Assembly: GCA_900546615.1 (NCBI GenBank)
Contig: URDJ01000026.1
Coordinates: 1 to 42,471, forward strand
Length of the DNA stretch: 42,471 bases
From: an uncultured Eubacteriales bacterium
Lineage (GTDB): Bacteria; Bacillota; Clostridia; Oscillospirales; Oscillospiraceae
Reading direction: 5' to 3'
This document shows, piece by piece, positions 1 to 7,023 of the stretch. Numbering within the stretch: position 1 is the stretch's first letter; each line of letters starts with the position of its first letter. Under the pieces are notes generated by a model. That model ran no database searches. It was not told where the DNA came from and was given only the letters and a program-made list of their open reading frames with translations. Made by a program: the position numbers and the translations under genes.

Positions 1-93
1 CGTCGTGGTGGTTTTGCCTGTGCCGCCTTTCTGGTTGGCCAGCGCGATCACGCGGCCAACCCTGGGGCGGCTTCTTTGTTCCGGCATTTTCAT
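1..93 (-). CDS. ParA/Soj-type partition ATPase, N-terminal fragment
   Basis: Only the first 31 codons lie in the window; the gene runs off the left edge. The translated start carries a deviant Walker A box, NQKGGTGKTTT, preceded by a hydrophobic strand (VIALA). This is the signature of ParA/Soj/MinD-family ATPases that move plasmids, chromosomes or mobile elements along the nucleoid. The ATG at 93 follows an AAGGAGG site by about 6 bases, so the start is well supported. Its upstream neighbour on the same strand is a 54-residue protein of a kind I associate with Firmicutes conjugative elements, so a role in maintenance of a mobile element is more likely than chromosomal Soj. That last point is inference, because the ParB partner, if present, is outside the window. 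Confidence 0.8.
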   Translation of the reverse strand, partial: MKMPEQRSRPRVGRVIALANQKGGTGKTTTT

Positions 94-170
94 GTCCTCC
101 TTCTTCGTAGATTTAGCCGCCCGTTGGCAAGACGGACGGCTATGTATGGGGAGTCTGAAAGATGGGCATG

Positions 171-207
171 AAAAAAGCCGCTTATTCTCTGAAAAGAATA
201 AGCGGCT
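171..207 (-). terminator. Rho-independent terminator behind the 54-residue gene
   Basis: A perfect 12-bp stem (176-187 with 196-207, arm AGCCGCTTATTC) with an 8-base loop is followed on the minus strand by six T. It lies 22 bases past the stop at 230 and separates this small gene from the parA-like gene. Confidence 0.85.
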
Positions 208-229
208 CATCTGGCAGCGATATGTAATT

Positions 230-394
230 TTACATTTTCTTTACCGGGGCGCACATCACTTTGAGCAGAAGTTCGTCCAAGCAGCCGGTATCCCGGTTTT
301 CACGAAGCATAGTATTGCGCAGGCGATTAAGGCTCTGAATCACAATACTGTTCTCGGCGGGGGTGAGGTATATCTTAAATTTCCGTTTTTTCAT
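230..394 (-). CDS. 54-residue basic protein of mobile-element type, unknown function
   Basis: Start at 394 (MKKRKFKIYLTP...), chosen because AAAGGAGGA sits about 8 bases upstream; the longer reading to 466 has no ribosome site. The protein is short and basic, with a beta-strand-like N-terminus (KFKIYLT) followed by a helical region (NSIVIQSLNRLRN). Small proteins with this pattern recur in Clostridia close to conjugative-element genes; I do not know a function. It has its own terminator and stands upstream of the ParA-type gene in the same direction. It could be a small DNA-binding or regulatory protein, but nothing in the sequence proves that. Confidence 0.6.
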   Translation of the reverse strand: MKKRKFKIYLTPAENSIVIQSLNRLRNTMLRENRDTGCLDELLLKVMCAPVKKM

Positions 395-466
395 AGGGCG
401 TTCCTCCTTTACGCTTTCATTATATGTAGAAAGAACGCTACACCGCAAATGTGCGAGTTCGTCCAC

Positions 467-768
467 TTGAAACGTAACAGCGGCAACTCAGAAGGACAAG
501 ATAAACTGGATTCGGTTTGGTCAAATCCTGACAAATCAGGACATCCCCTTCAAAAGAAAAACCGTTCACAAAGGCCGTCATGGAATCGAAAAAATGACGG
601 GGAAAATGCCCTCTAAAACACCCCGATTTCGGCTCGCAGTTGCCCCATTTTTTAATCATAACGGGGTCAAAAAGGGCCTGTTGCCCCATTATTAATCAAG
701 AAAAACCGGGTCAGGCGAGGTCAAATCCTTCCAAAATCGGACAAAGGACAACAGACTTTTTGGAAAGG
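467..768. repeat. Gene-free stretch with dispersed short repeats
   Basis: No convincing gene is visible here. Two imperfect direct copies of GGTCAAATCCT...CAAA start at 519 and 719, 200 bases apart. Two copies of GTTGCCCCATT followed by TTAATCA start at 639 and 680. A small hairpin (CCTGA-CAAA-TCAGG) occupies 527-540. The block lies between the mobile-element-like genes and the 3' end of rpsI, so it may be an element end or a regulatory or origin region. Confidence 0.5.
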
Positions 769-804
769 AAAAAGCCCGGAAAACCGCATGGTTCCGGGCT
801 TTTT
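769..804. terminator. Bidirectional terminator downstream of rpsI
   Basis: A perfect 13-bp stem (769-781 with 792-804, arm AAAAAGCCCGGAA) has its outer pairs made of A and T tracts, so it can terminate from either side. It lies 31 bases past the rpsI stop codon. Confidence 0.85.
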
Positions 805-834
805 GAGCATTTTTGAATTGGTTTGTCGGGCCTG

Positions 835-1245
835 TTATCTCTTGGAGAACTGAGGCGCGCGACGGGCAGCCTTGAGGCCGTATTTCTTGCGCTCTTTCAT
901 CCTCGGGTCGCGGGTCAGGAAACCGGCGGCCTTCAGAGGGGAGCGGAAGCTCTCGTCCACCGCCAGCAGAGCGCGGGCGATGCCGTGGCGGATGGCGCCG
1001 GCCTGGCCGGTCACGCCGCCGCCCGTGACGGTCGTCTCAATATCCACCTTGCCCAGCGTGCCGGTGGTCACCAGCGGCTGGCGCACGATAAGCTTCAGGG
1101 TCTCAAGCCCAAAATAATCGTCTATGTCGCGGCCGTTTATCGTGATGACGCCGCTCCCGCCCGGGTAGAGGTGCACGCGCGCCACGGAGCTTTTCCTGCG
1201 GCCGGTGCCGTACATATAAGCCTTCTTGCTCTTATAGGTTGCCAT
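835..1245 (-). CDS. rpsI: 30S ribosomal protein S9
   Basis: The 136-residue product has the full S9 pattern: [12 protein letters not shown] near the N-terminus, the [18 protein letters not shown] core, and the C-terminal tail ending in SKR that in ribosome structures reaches the P-site tRNA. Length is as expected for bacteria with the short N-terminal extension. It follows rplM by 15 bases on the same strand, the usual rplM-rpsI operon, and ends before a strong bidirectional terminator. The region immediately past its 3' end looks like the edge of a mobile element; the rpsI 3' end is a known integration site for some streptococcal conjugative elements. The reading frame itself looks intact. 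Confidence 0.98.
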   Translation of the reverse strand: MATYKSKKAYMYGTGRRKSSVARVHLYPGGSGVITINGRDIDDYFGLETLKLIVRQPLVTTGTLGKVDIETTVTGGGVTGQAGAIRHGIARALLAVDESFRSPLKAAGFLTRDPRMKERKKYGLKAARRAPQFSKR

Positions 1246-1260
1246 TATTACTTACCTCCC

Positions 1261-1689
1261 TCAGCGGTCCCAGACTTCGGGCTTCTGCGCCGCGTGGGTG
1301 TGCTCGGCGCCGCGGAACACGCGGAGCCTCTTGAGCTGCCAGTCGGCGATCGTGTTCTTCTGAAGCATGCCGCGCACCGCAAGCCTCATCGCAAGCTCCG
1401 GCTTCTGCTTCATCAGACGGTCATAGCGGGTCTCCTTCAGGCCGCCGGGATAACCCGAGTGCGTCCTGTAATACTTCTGCTCCAGCTTCTTGCCGGTAAG
1501 CACCGCCTTCTCGGCGTTTACGACGATGACATAGTCGCCGCAGTCAACGTGCGGGGTGTAATCGACCTTCAGCTTGCCGCGGAGCAGGTCGGCCGCAAGT
1601 GCGGCGGTCTTGCCCAGGGGCTTGCCGGCAGCGTCGATAACGTACCACTTGCGGACAACAGTGTCCTTGTTCAGCATGGTAGTGGACAT
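1261..1689 (-). CDS. rplM: 50S ribosomal protein L13
   Basis: The 142-residue product carries typical L13 motifs: KWYVIDAAGKPLGKTA at the start, VDCGDYVIVVNAEKAVLTGKK in the middle, and RLAVRGMLQKN towards the end. L13 binds 23S rRNA early in large-subunit assembly. The ATG at 1689 is preceded by GGAGG at 7 bases. It is first in the two-gene operon with rpsI and is driven by a near-consensus promoter at 1770-1798. Its short 5' untranslated region holds a stable hairpin in the position of the L13 leader, the element thought to give autogenous control in Firmicutes. Nothing is odd in the frame. Confidence 0.98.
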   Translation of the reverse strand: MSTTMLNKDTVVRKWYVIDAAGKPLGKTAALAADLLRGKLKVDYTPHVDCGDYVIVVNAEKAVLTGKKLEQKYYRTHSGYPGGLKETRYDRLMKQKPELAMRLAVRGMLQKNTIADWQLKRLRVFRGAEHTHAAQKPEVWDR

Positions 1690-1733
1690 TTCTTAGCCTC
1701 CATTAATATATGATAAATGCTTTGACAAATCAC

Positions 1734-1764
1734 GGCGCGTCTCTTACAATACCCGTGACGCGCC
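1734..1764 (-). promoter_or_regulatory. rplM 5' leader hairpin (L13-leader-like)
   Basis: An 8-bp perfect stem (GGCGCGTC at 1734-1741 with GACGCGCC at 1757-1764) starts within a base or two of the predicted transcription start near 1763. Position and form fit the L13 leader family of ribosomal autoregulatory RNAs, but I judged it by position and not by a covariance match. Confidence 0.6.
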
Positions 1765-1769
1765 TTATT

Positions 1770-1798
1770 TTTATACCACCCCTCAGGCGGCTTGTCAA
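1770..1798 (-). promoter_or_regulatory. Sigma-A promoter of rplM-rpsI
   Basis: Minus-strand -35 TTGACA (1793-1798), 17-base spacer, -10 TATAAA (1770-1775). This is close to a perfect vegetative promoter, as expected for ribosomal protein genes. Confidence 0.85.
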
Positions 1799-1899
1799 CA
1801 GCATTTTTGATTTCAACCGGCATAGCTCGTTTTTTCTTCGTTTTTCTCTCGTATGCTCTCTTATTCTCGTTTTCATTTTTTATATTTTGGAGTAATCTA

Positions 1900-2619
1900 A
1901 TGGACCTCAACAGATTTACGGGCTTCGTCCGCCGCTGTGCGGACGACTACGGCATGCTGCGGCCCGGCGACCGCGTGGCCGTCGGCGTCTCCGGCGGCAA
2001 GGACAGTATGGCTCTGCTCGCCGCCCTGCGGCATCTTCAGCGTTATCACCCCTCAAGCTTCGAGCTCGAGGCCGTCACCATCGACATGGGCTTTCCCGGC
2101 ATGGACTTTTCCTCTGTCGCCGCCTGGTGCGCGGAGCACGGGGTGCCCTACACCATCATAAAAACCGACATCCGCGAGATAGTCTTCGTCGCCCGGCAGG
2201 AGGAAAACCCCTGCTCGCTCTGCTCCAAGATGCGGCGCGGCGCGCTCAACGACGCCATAAAGGAGCGCGGCTGCAACAAGCTCGCCCTGGGCCATCACTT
2301 CGACGACGCGGTGGAGACCTTCCTCATGAACCTGCTGTTCACGGGACAGATAGGCTGCTTCAAGCCCAGCACCTACATGTCCCGCGCTGATGTGACGCAG
2401 ATACGGCCGCTTCTATATCTGGGCGAGGGCAGCATAGCCTCCTTCGTGCGCGAAATGGGCCTGCCCCTCGTACCCACCACCTGCCCTGAGGACAAGGAGT
2501 CGAAGCGCGAGGAGATAAAATCGCTCATAGCCCGCCTCTCCGCCGACTACCCCGACCTCAAGAGCAAGGTCTTCGGAGCCATGCAGCGCCTGCCCCTCGA
2601 CGGCTGGTGCAAAGACTAA
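1900..2619 (+). CDS. TtcA-family tRNA sulfur transferase (PP-loop ATPase)
   Basis: The 239-residue protein has the PP-loop SGGKDS at residues 31-36, a Cys pair CSLC at 105-108, GHHFDD at 131-136 and a further Cys at 195 (TTCPED). This is the layout of the TtcA group, which adenylates and thiolates cytidine 32 of tRNA using a [4Fe-4S] cluster held by three cysteines. The ATG at 1900 follows TTGGAG by about 8 bases; the longer reading from 1792 runs into the divergent rplM promoter and is not used. It could be another member of the TtcA/TtuA group with a different tRNA target. It stands divergent from rplM and 83 bases before the next plus-strand gene. Confidence 0.88.
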   Translation: MDLNRFTGFVRRCADDYGMLRPGDRVAVGVSGGKDSMALLAALRHLQRYHPSSFELEAVTIDMGFPGMDFSSVAAWCAEHGVPYTIIKTDIREIVFVARQEENPCSLCSKMRRGALNDAIKERGCNKLALGHHFDDAVETFLMNLLFTGQIGCFKPSTYMSRADVTQIRPLLYLGEGSIASFVREMGLPLVPTTCPEDKESKREEIKSLIARLSADYPDLKSKVFGAMQRLPLDGWCKD

Positions 2620-2649
2620 ATATTGACGTAAAAGTTAAAATACTGATTG

Positions 2650-2696
2650 TACACCCCCCTCTGTTGTGGTAAACTACTTTTTATTAGGGGGGTGTA
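2650..2696 (+). promoter_or_regulatory. 11-bp inverted repeat covering the ribosome site of the DUF5058 gene
   Basis: TACACCCCCCT (2650-2660) is perfectly complementary to AGGGGGGTGTA (2686-2696), with a 25-base loop. The right arm contains the only purine-rich ribosome site before the TTG start at 2703. If transcribed it would hide that site; if the promoter lies inside the loop it could be an operator instead. Confidence 0.6.
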
Positions 2697-2702
2697 TTCT
2701 CT

Positions 2703-3431
2703 TTGTTCGATCCAAATAATGCATTCATGTACGGCCTCGTCGCCGTGGTCATCGTCTTTGTCATTGCAATGTCGGTGAGGTTCATCGTGCTCGCCTGGAG
2801 GCGGGCGAAGAAGATAGGCATCAGCGCCAAAGTTCTCCGGCGCACGGCCATATCCGCCGCCGTGTTCACGGTGGTACCGGCCATTTCGATACTGCTCGGC
2901 GTAATTGCGCTCTCCAAGGCGCTGGGCTTCCCGCTGCCCTGGCTGAGGCTCTCCGTCATCGGCGCGCTCACCTATGAGACACCCGCGGCTGCCTCTGCCG
3001 CGCAGGCCGTGGGGCTGGACCTCAGCCAGCTCATCACCGACCCAAAGGCCTTCGCCACCATCGCCTGGGTCATGACCCTCGGCATCGTGCCCGGTACCAT
3101 ACTCGTGCCCGCCTTCGGCAAGAAGATAGAAAACGGCATCATGCGCATCCGCTCCAAGGATGAGAAGTGGGGCTCCATCTTCATGTCGGCGCTCTTTCTC
3201 GGCATGATAAGCGCATTCCTCGGCATGGTCTTCGGCACCATCCGTGAGGGGCTGGTGGGATGGATACCCTTCTTTGTAATGATGGTTTCCGCGCTTCTCA
3301 TGTGCGTGTGCGCCGTGTTTGTCAAGGTGCTCAAGTGGAAGTGGATGGAGCAGTACGCCCTGCCTCTGAGCATGCTGGGCGGCATGTTCCTTTCCATACC
3401 CATCACGAACCTTGTGGATTCGCTGGTATAA
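2703..3431 (+). CDS. DUF5058-type integral membrane protein
   Basis: The 242-residue protein is almost wholly hydrophobic, with about six or seven membrane segments; the first spans roughly residues 10-32 and is followed by a basic stretch (LAWRRAKK) that fits the positive-inside rule. I recognise it as the DUF5058 type seen in Firmicutes, with no established function. The start is a TTG at 2703 placed about 10 bases after a G-rich ribosome site; no ATG sits in a better place. It is first of a tightly packed set: a second membrane protein begins 12 bases later, then a membrane-anchored M20 peptidase (overlapping) and an MFS transporter. The pairing of two membrane proteins with a peptidase suggests a transporter for a peptide or amidated compound. 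That is inference. Confidence 0.7.
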   Translation: MFDPNNAFMYGLVAVVIVFVIAMSVRFIVLAWRRAKKIGISAKVLRRTAISAAVFTVVPAISILLGVIALSKALGFPLPWLRLSVIGALTYETPAAASAAQAVGLDLSQLITDPKAFATIAWVMTLGIVPGTILVPAFGKKIENGIMRIRSKDEKWGSIFMSALFLGMISAFLGMVFGTIREGLVGWIPFFVMMVSALLMCVCAVFVKVLKWKWMEQYALPLSMLGGMFLSIPITNLVDSLV

Positions 3432-3443
3432 GGAGGTCAGGTC

Positions 3444-4106
3444 ATGGACAGCTACGATGTTTTCAGGGATTATGAACACCGCGTCGGCCGCTGGTGGATG
3501 CTCACCGGCTTTGCCCTGCTGCTCGCCGTGCCGACCGCCATCTGCGTCGTCTATGACGCCTGGCCGCCTGTCACATGGGTACTCAAGGGCCTGCTCGGCG
3601 TCGCGCCCATCTACTGGACTGTCGGCACCATCGAGGTGCTGACCTATGTGCCCATGCTCGGCACGGGCGGCTCCTACCTCGGCTTCTTCACCGGCAACCT
3701 CACGAGCCTCAAGGTCCCCTGCGCGCTCAACGCCATGGAGGCTGCGGACGTGGAGCCGGGTACCGAGGCAGGCGAGGTCATATCCACCATTGCCATCGCC
3801 GTATCGGCCTTAGTCACGACCGCCGTCATCGCCATAGGCGTGCTGCTGCTCAGCCAGATACGCGGCTTTCTCGAGTCGCCCACGCTACAGCCCGCCTTCG
3901 ACAACATACTGCCCGCACTCTTCGGACCGCTCGCGGTCGTCTACGTGGCGAAAAACTGGAAGGTCGCCATGACACCGCTCGTGTTCATGGTGACGCTGTT
4001 CATCTGCGTGCCCAGCCTCGCGTCCTCCGCGAGCGTACTGGTGCCGGTGGGCGCGCTGCTCGCCATTGGGGCTGCCCGCATCCTCTACAAGAAAGGACTG
4101 ATATGA
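3444..4106 (+). CDS. Integral membrane protein, putative partner of the DUF5058 protein
   Basis: I do not recognise this 220-residue family. It has about five or six membrane segments: near residues 18-40, 45-70, 112-140, 155-170 and 175-210. Between the second and third lies a Gly/Thr-rich conserved-looking stretch (GTGGSYLGFFTGNLTSLKVP) of the kind that lines a substrate path in transporters. The ATG follows AAGGAGG by about 7 bases. It starts 12 bases after the DUF5058 gene, and its stop codon overlaps the start of the M20 peptidase gene (ATGA), so the three are almost certainly translated from one message. A two-part permease with the DUF5058 protein is the simplest reading. Confidence 0.75.
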   Translation: MDSYDVFRDYEHRVGRWWMLTGFALLLAVPTAICVVYDAWPPVTWVLKGLLGVAPIYWTVGTIEVLTYVPMLGTGGSYLGFFTGNLTSLKVPCALNAMEAADVEPGTEAGEVISTIAIAVSALVTTAVIAIGVLLLSQIRGFLESPTLQPAFDNILPALFGPLAVVYVAKNWKVAMTPLVFMVTLFICVPSLASSASVLVPVGALLAIGAARILYKKGLI

Positions 4107-5551
4107 TGAAGAAGCTCGTCGCCGCCGGAGCGGCCGGAGCCTTCGCCGCCCTGGCCGGGGTCGTGACCATAAGGGGCCTGGCCTTCAGGCCGAAAAAGGA
4201 GACGCGGCCCGCGCCCGACAGCGTCTCGGTGGACGAGGCGAAGGTCATCGCCGACCTCGCCGACATGATACGCTGCCGCACCGTCTCGAACCTCGACCAC
4301 AGCCTCGAGGACGAGGCGGAGTTTGAGAGGTTCAGGGCGCTGCTGCGCGAGCGCTTCCCGCTCATGCACGAGCGCTGCGCCCCGGAGAAGATAGGCCGCT
4401 GCGGTCTGCTGTTCAAGTGGGCGGGCCGGACCAGCGAAGCGCCCGGCGTGCTCATGGCTCACTACGACGTCGTGCCCGCGGACGAGGCCAACTGGTCTAA
4501 GCCTCCCTTCGGGGGCGTCATTGAGGACGGGGTGCTCTGGGGCCGCGGCACGCTGGACACCAAGAGCACGCTCTGCTGCGCTCTTGAGGCCGCGGAGCAG
4601 CTCCAGAAGGAGGGCTTCACTCCCGAGCACGACCTCTACTTTGCCTTCTCCGGCGAGGAGGAGATAGCCGGGGATTCCGCCTCGGACATAGTGGACGAGC
4701 TGCAAAAGCGCGGTGTAGTACCCGCCTTCGTGCTGGACGAGGGCGGCGCGGTCGTGACGGGCGTGTTCCCGGGCGTGGACGCGCCCTGCGCGCTCGTGGG
4801 CACCTCCGAGAAGGGGCAGATGCAGCTTTTCATGGACATGAAAAGCGAGGGCGGGCACGCCTCGGCGCCCCCGAGGAGCACGATAGCAGGCAAGCTCGCG
4901 AAGGCCGTGACGCGGATAGAGAAAAAGCCCGCGCCCTTCACGCTGACTCCGCCGGCGCTGGAGATGTTCGACGAGCTGGGCCGGCGCTCCATCTTCCCCG
5001 TGAGGCTGGTATTTGCGAACCTCTGGCTGTTCAGGCCGGTGCTCGACCTTGCCACGCGCATGATGGGCGGAGAGCTGAACGCACTCGTGCGCACGACCTG
5101 CGCGGTCACACAGATGCAGGGCAGCCCGGCGAACAACGTCATGCCTCCCGACGCCTCTGTGGGCCTCAACCTGCGCATCATGTGCGGCGACAGCTGCGAC
5201 GGGGCCGAGGCGCGGATAAGAAAGGCGATAAAAAATGAGGATATCACGCTCCGGCGCGGGCCTTACGCAGAGCCTTCGCCCTATTCCGAAACGGAGGGCA
5301 GCGAGGGCTGGGAGAGACTCAGGGACGCCATAAAGCGCACCTGGCCGGAGGCCATAGTCTCGCCCTATCTCATGCTCGCGGGTTCCGACTCGCGGCACTA
5401 CGGCAGGATTAGCCGCAACGTCTACCGCTTCGGCCCGATGGAGCTGTCCAAGGAGGAGCGCGGCACCATACACGGCAACGACGAGAGGATACCCGTAAGC
5501 AAGATCGTCAAATGCGCTGAGTTCTATCTGAGACTGATAAAATCATGCTGA
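4103..5551 (+). CDS. Membrane-anchored M20-family metallopeptidase/amidohydrolase
   Basis: Residues 5-25 form a hydrophobic N-terminal anchor; the rest is an M20 catalytic and dimerisation fold. Visible metal-site motifs are MAHYDVVP (first His-Asp), GRGTLDTKS (bridging Asp), SGEEEIAG (catalytic Glu pair) and a late GSDSRHYG carrying the last His. M20 enzymes cleave dipeptides or N-acyl amino acids. The ATG at 4103 overlaps the stop of the membrane-protein gene, with AAAGGA just upstream; a second ATG at 4106 is possible. The much longer open frame upstream is read through the other gene and is not used. Close relatives are carboxypeptidase PM20D1/CPS1-like proteins, which also carry an N-terminal anchor. 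It likely processes the substrate of the neighbouring permease genes. Confidence 0.85.
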   Translation: MMKKLVAAGAAGAFAALAGVVTIRGLAFRPKKETRPAPDSVSVDEAKVIADLADMIRCRTVSNLDHSLEDEAEFERFRALLRERFPLMHERCAPEKIGRCGLLFKWAGRTSEAPGVLMAHYDVVPADEANWSKPPFGGVIEDGVLWGRGTLDTKSTLCCALEAAEQLQKEGFTPEHDLYFAFSGEEEIAGDSASDIVDELQKRGVVPAFVLDEGGAVVTGVFPGVDAPCALVGTSEKGQMQLFMDMKSEGGHASAPPRSTIAGKLAKAVTRIEKKPAPFTLTPPALEMFDELGRRSIFPVRLVFANLWLFRPVLDLATRMMGGELNALVRTTCAVTQMQGSPANNVMPPDASVGLNLRIMCGDSCDGAEARIRKAIKNEDITLRRGPYAEPSPYSETEGSEGWERLRDAIKRTWPEAIVSPYLMLAGSDSRHYGRISRNVYRFGPMELSKEERGTIHGNDERIPVSKIVKCAEFYLRLIKSC

Positions 5552-5567
5552 CCCCGGAGGTGCTCAA

Positions 5568-6761
5568 ATGGTAAAATCGTACTCTCGCGTAACGGCGCTG
5601 GTGGCGGGCACGGCCATGATGCTCATAAACGGCGTGGTGTACGCCTGGAGCATATATTCAGTGCCCTTCCGGGACGGTTTCGGCTGGTCGAGCACGCAGC
5701 TTGGAGTTTGCTTTACGGTAATGCTCGGCACTTTTTGTCTTGGCGGCGTGATAGGTGGCATGATCGCCAACCGGGCGGGCGTGGGCTTGACGATACCGGC
5801 CGGGGGCGTGCTGGGCTTTATCGGTTTCCTGCTGTGCATGTTCCTGACTAAGGACAGGATCTGGCTTCTGTTTATCGCTTTCGCCATAGCGGGCATCGGC
5901 GTGGGTTTTGTATATAACGGGGTGATCTCGGCGGTGGTGCCGCGGTTCCCGGACAAGAAGGGGCTGGCCTCGGGCGTGCTGCTGATGGGCTACGGGGCGA
6001 GTTCGCTGGTGCTGGGCTCGCTGGCGGCGAAGCTCATGGCCTCGCCCGACTTCGGCTGGCATTTGACGTATATACTCACCGGCGCGCTGCTGCTGGCAGC
6101 GGCGGTCATCGGGCGGTTTTTCGTCATGCCGCCGAGGGTCAGGAGGGATACCGCCTCCCAGCCGAAGCCGCGCGGCCTGACGCCGTCGCAGATGCTGAGG
6201 ACGAAACGGTTCTGGCTGTTTTTCGCGGCGGCGGTCATAGGCACGGGATTCGGCTCGGGTATGATAGCGCACGCGCAGTACGTCTTTCAGGAGGGCGGCG
6301 CGTCCGGCTCGCTGGCGACGCTGGGCGTTGGTCTGGTGTCGGTGATGAACGGGCTGGGGCGGATAGTTTTCGGCATGGTGCATGACCGCTGTGGGTTCAG
6401 GGTCTCGCTGGCGGTGGACGCGCTGGTGTATATCGCGGTGGGCATCCTGTGCTATTTTGCGCTGGACGGCGTGACCTGGCTGCTGCTGGCGGCGATGATG
6501 GTCATGGGCGCGTGCTACGGTGCGGTGCCGACGATCTCGGCCTCCGTCGCCGAAGACTTTTTCGGCCCGGCGCACTACGGGCGCAACCTCGGGCTTGTGA
6601 ACCTGAACATCCTGTTTGCGGCCTTTGCCTCGACGGTCGTTGGGGCGATACAGACCTCGAGCGGCAGCTACGCCCCGGCGTTCCTGCTCTTTGTGGGCCT
6701 CGAGGCGGTCGCATTCATCCTTATACTTGTACTCAGTAAAACGAAAAGCATAGAATACTAA
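5568..6761 (+). CDS. OFA-type major facilitator superfamily transporter
   Basis: The 397-residue protein has about 12 membrane segments in two halves joined by a charged loop (PPRVRRD..., near residues 185-212). The N-terminal NGVVYAWSIYSVPF pattern and the second-half repeat resemble the oxalate/formate antiporter (OFA) group of MFS carriers, which exchange small carboxylates. Substrate cannot be named from sequence. GGAGG stands just before the ATG at 5568, and only 16 bases separate it from the M20 peptidase gene, so it is the last gene of that operon. It may export the acid or amino acid released by the peptidase. A palindrome followed by a T-rich stretch 40 bases past the stop could end transcription. 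Confidence 0.85.
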   Translation: MVKSYSRVTALVAGTAMMLINGVVYAWSIYSVPFRDGFGWSSTQLGVCFTVMLGTFCLGGVIGGMIANRAGVGLTIPAGGVLGFIGFLLCMFLTKDRIWLLFIAFAIAGIGVGFVYNGVISAVVPRFPDKKGLASGVLLMGYGASSLVLGSLAAKLMASPDFGWHLTYILTGALLLAAAVIGRFFVMPPRVRRDTASQPKPRGLTPSQMLRTKRFWLFFAAAVIGTGFGSGMIAHAQYVFQEGGASGSLATLGVGLVSVMNGLGRIVFGMVHDRCGFRVSLAVDALVYIAVGILCYFALDGVTWLLLAAMMVMGACYGAVPTISASVAEDFFGPAHYGRNLGLVNLNILFAAFASTVVGAIQTSSGSYAPAFLLFVGLEAVAFILILVLSKTKSIEY

Positions 6762-6800
6762 GACAAAATAATAACCGTGCCGCAGGGCACGGTGCAAACG

Positions 6801-6840
6801 ATGGCAGCTATCAAAAGGTATACCTTTTGATAGCTGCCAT
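6801..6840. repeat. Perfect 40-bp palindrome
   Basis: Positions 6801-6820 are exactly reverse-complementary to 6821-6840, with no loop; the core is CTATCAAAAGGTATAC on the left side. It is followed by TTTCTTTATT, so it may terminate the MFS operon. It also shares its core with the second palindrome at 6933-6960, which favours a protein-binding role. Confidence 0.75.
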
Positions 6841-6932
6841 TTTCTTTATTAGAATACCATATCTGTACAGCAGAAACAAGAGTATTTGCACAATCACCGA
6901 CATAAACGTTCAATAACAGATCTAAGGAAATT

Positions 6933-6960
6933 ACTATCAAAAAGTATACTTTTTGATAGT
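6933..6960. repeat. Perfect 28-bp palindrome related to the one at 6801
   Basis: ACTATCAAAAAGTA at 6933-6946 is the exact reverse complement of 6947-6960. It differs from the centre of the first palindrome only by A/G and T/C at matching places, so symmetry is kept. It stands 63 bases before the surface-protein start and may be an operator. Confidence 0.75.
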
Positions 6961-7023
6961 TGAGGAACCATATGGAATCTGTATCTTCAAGGTGCAGCAT
7001 TTATCATTGAAAGGGGTCCTACC

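Noticed and set aside
3575..4102. Upstream extension of the M20 peptidase frame
   Set aside because: This part lies out of frame inside the preceding membrane-protein gene and reads as Arg/His-rich noise; the anchor and ribosome site place the start at 4103.
4085..5473. A 462-codon minus-strand frame opposite the M20 peptidase
   Set aside because: Composition is His/Arg/Leu-rich shadow sequence with no family pattern; the plus strand carries all M20 motifs.
6801..6960. Ends of a miniature transposon
   Set aside because: Each end is itself a complete palindrome rather than one arm of a terminal inverted repeat, and no target-site duplication is visible.
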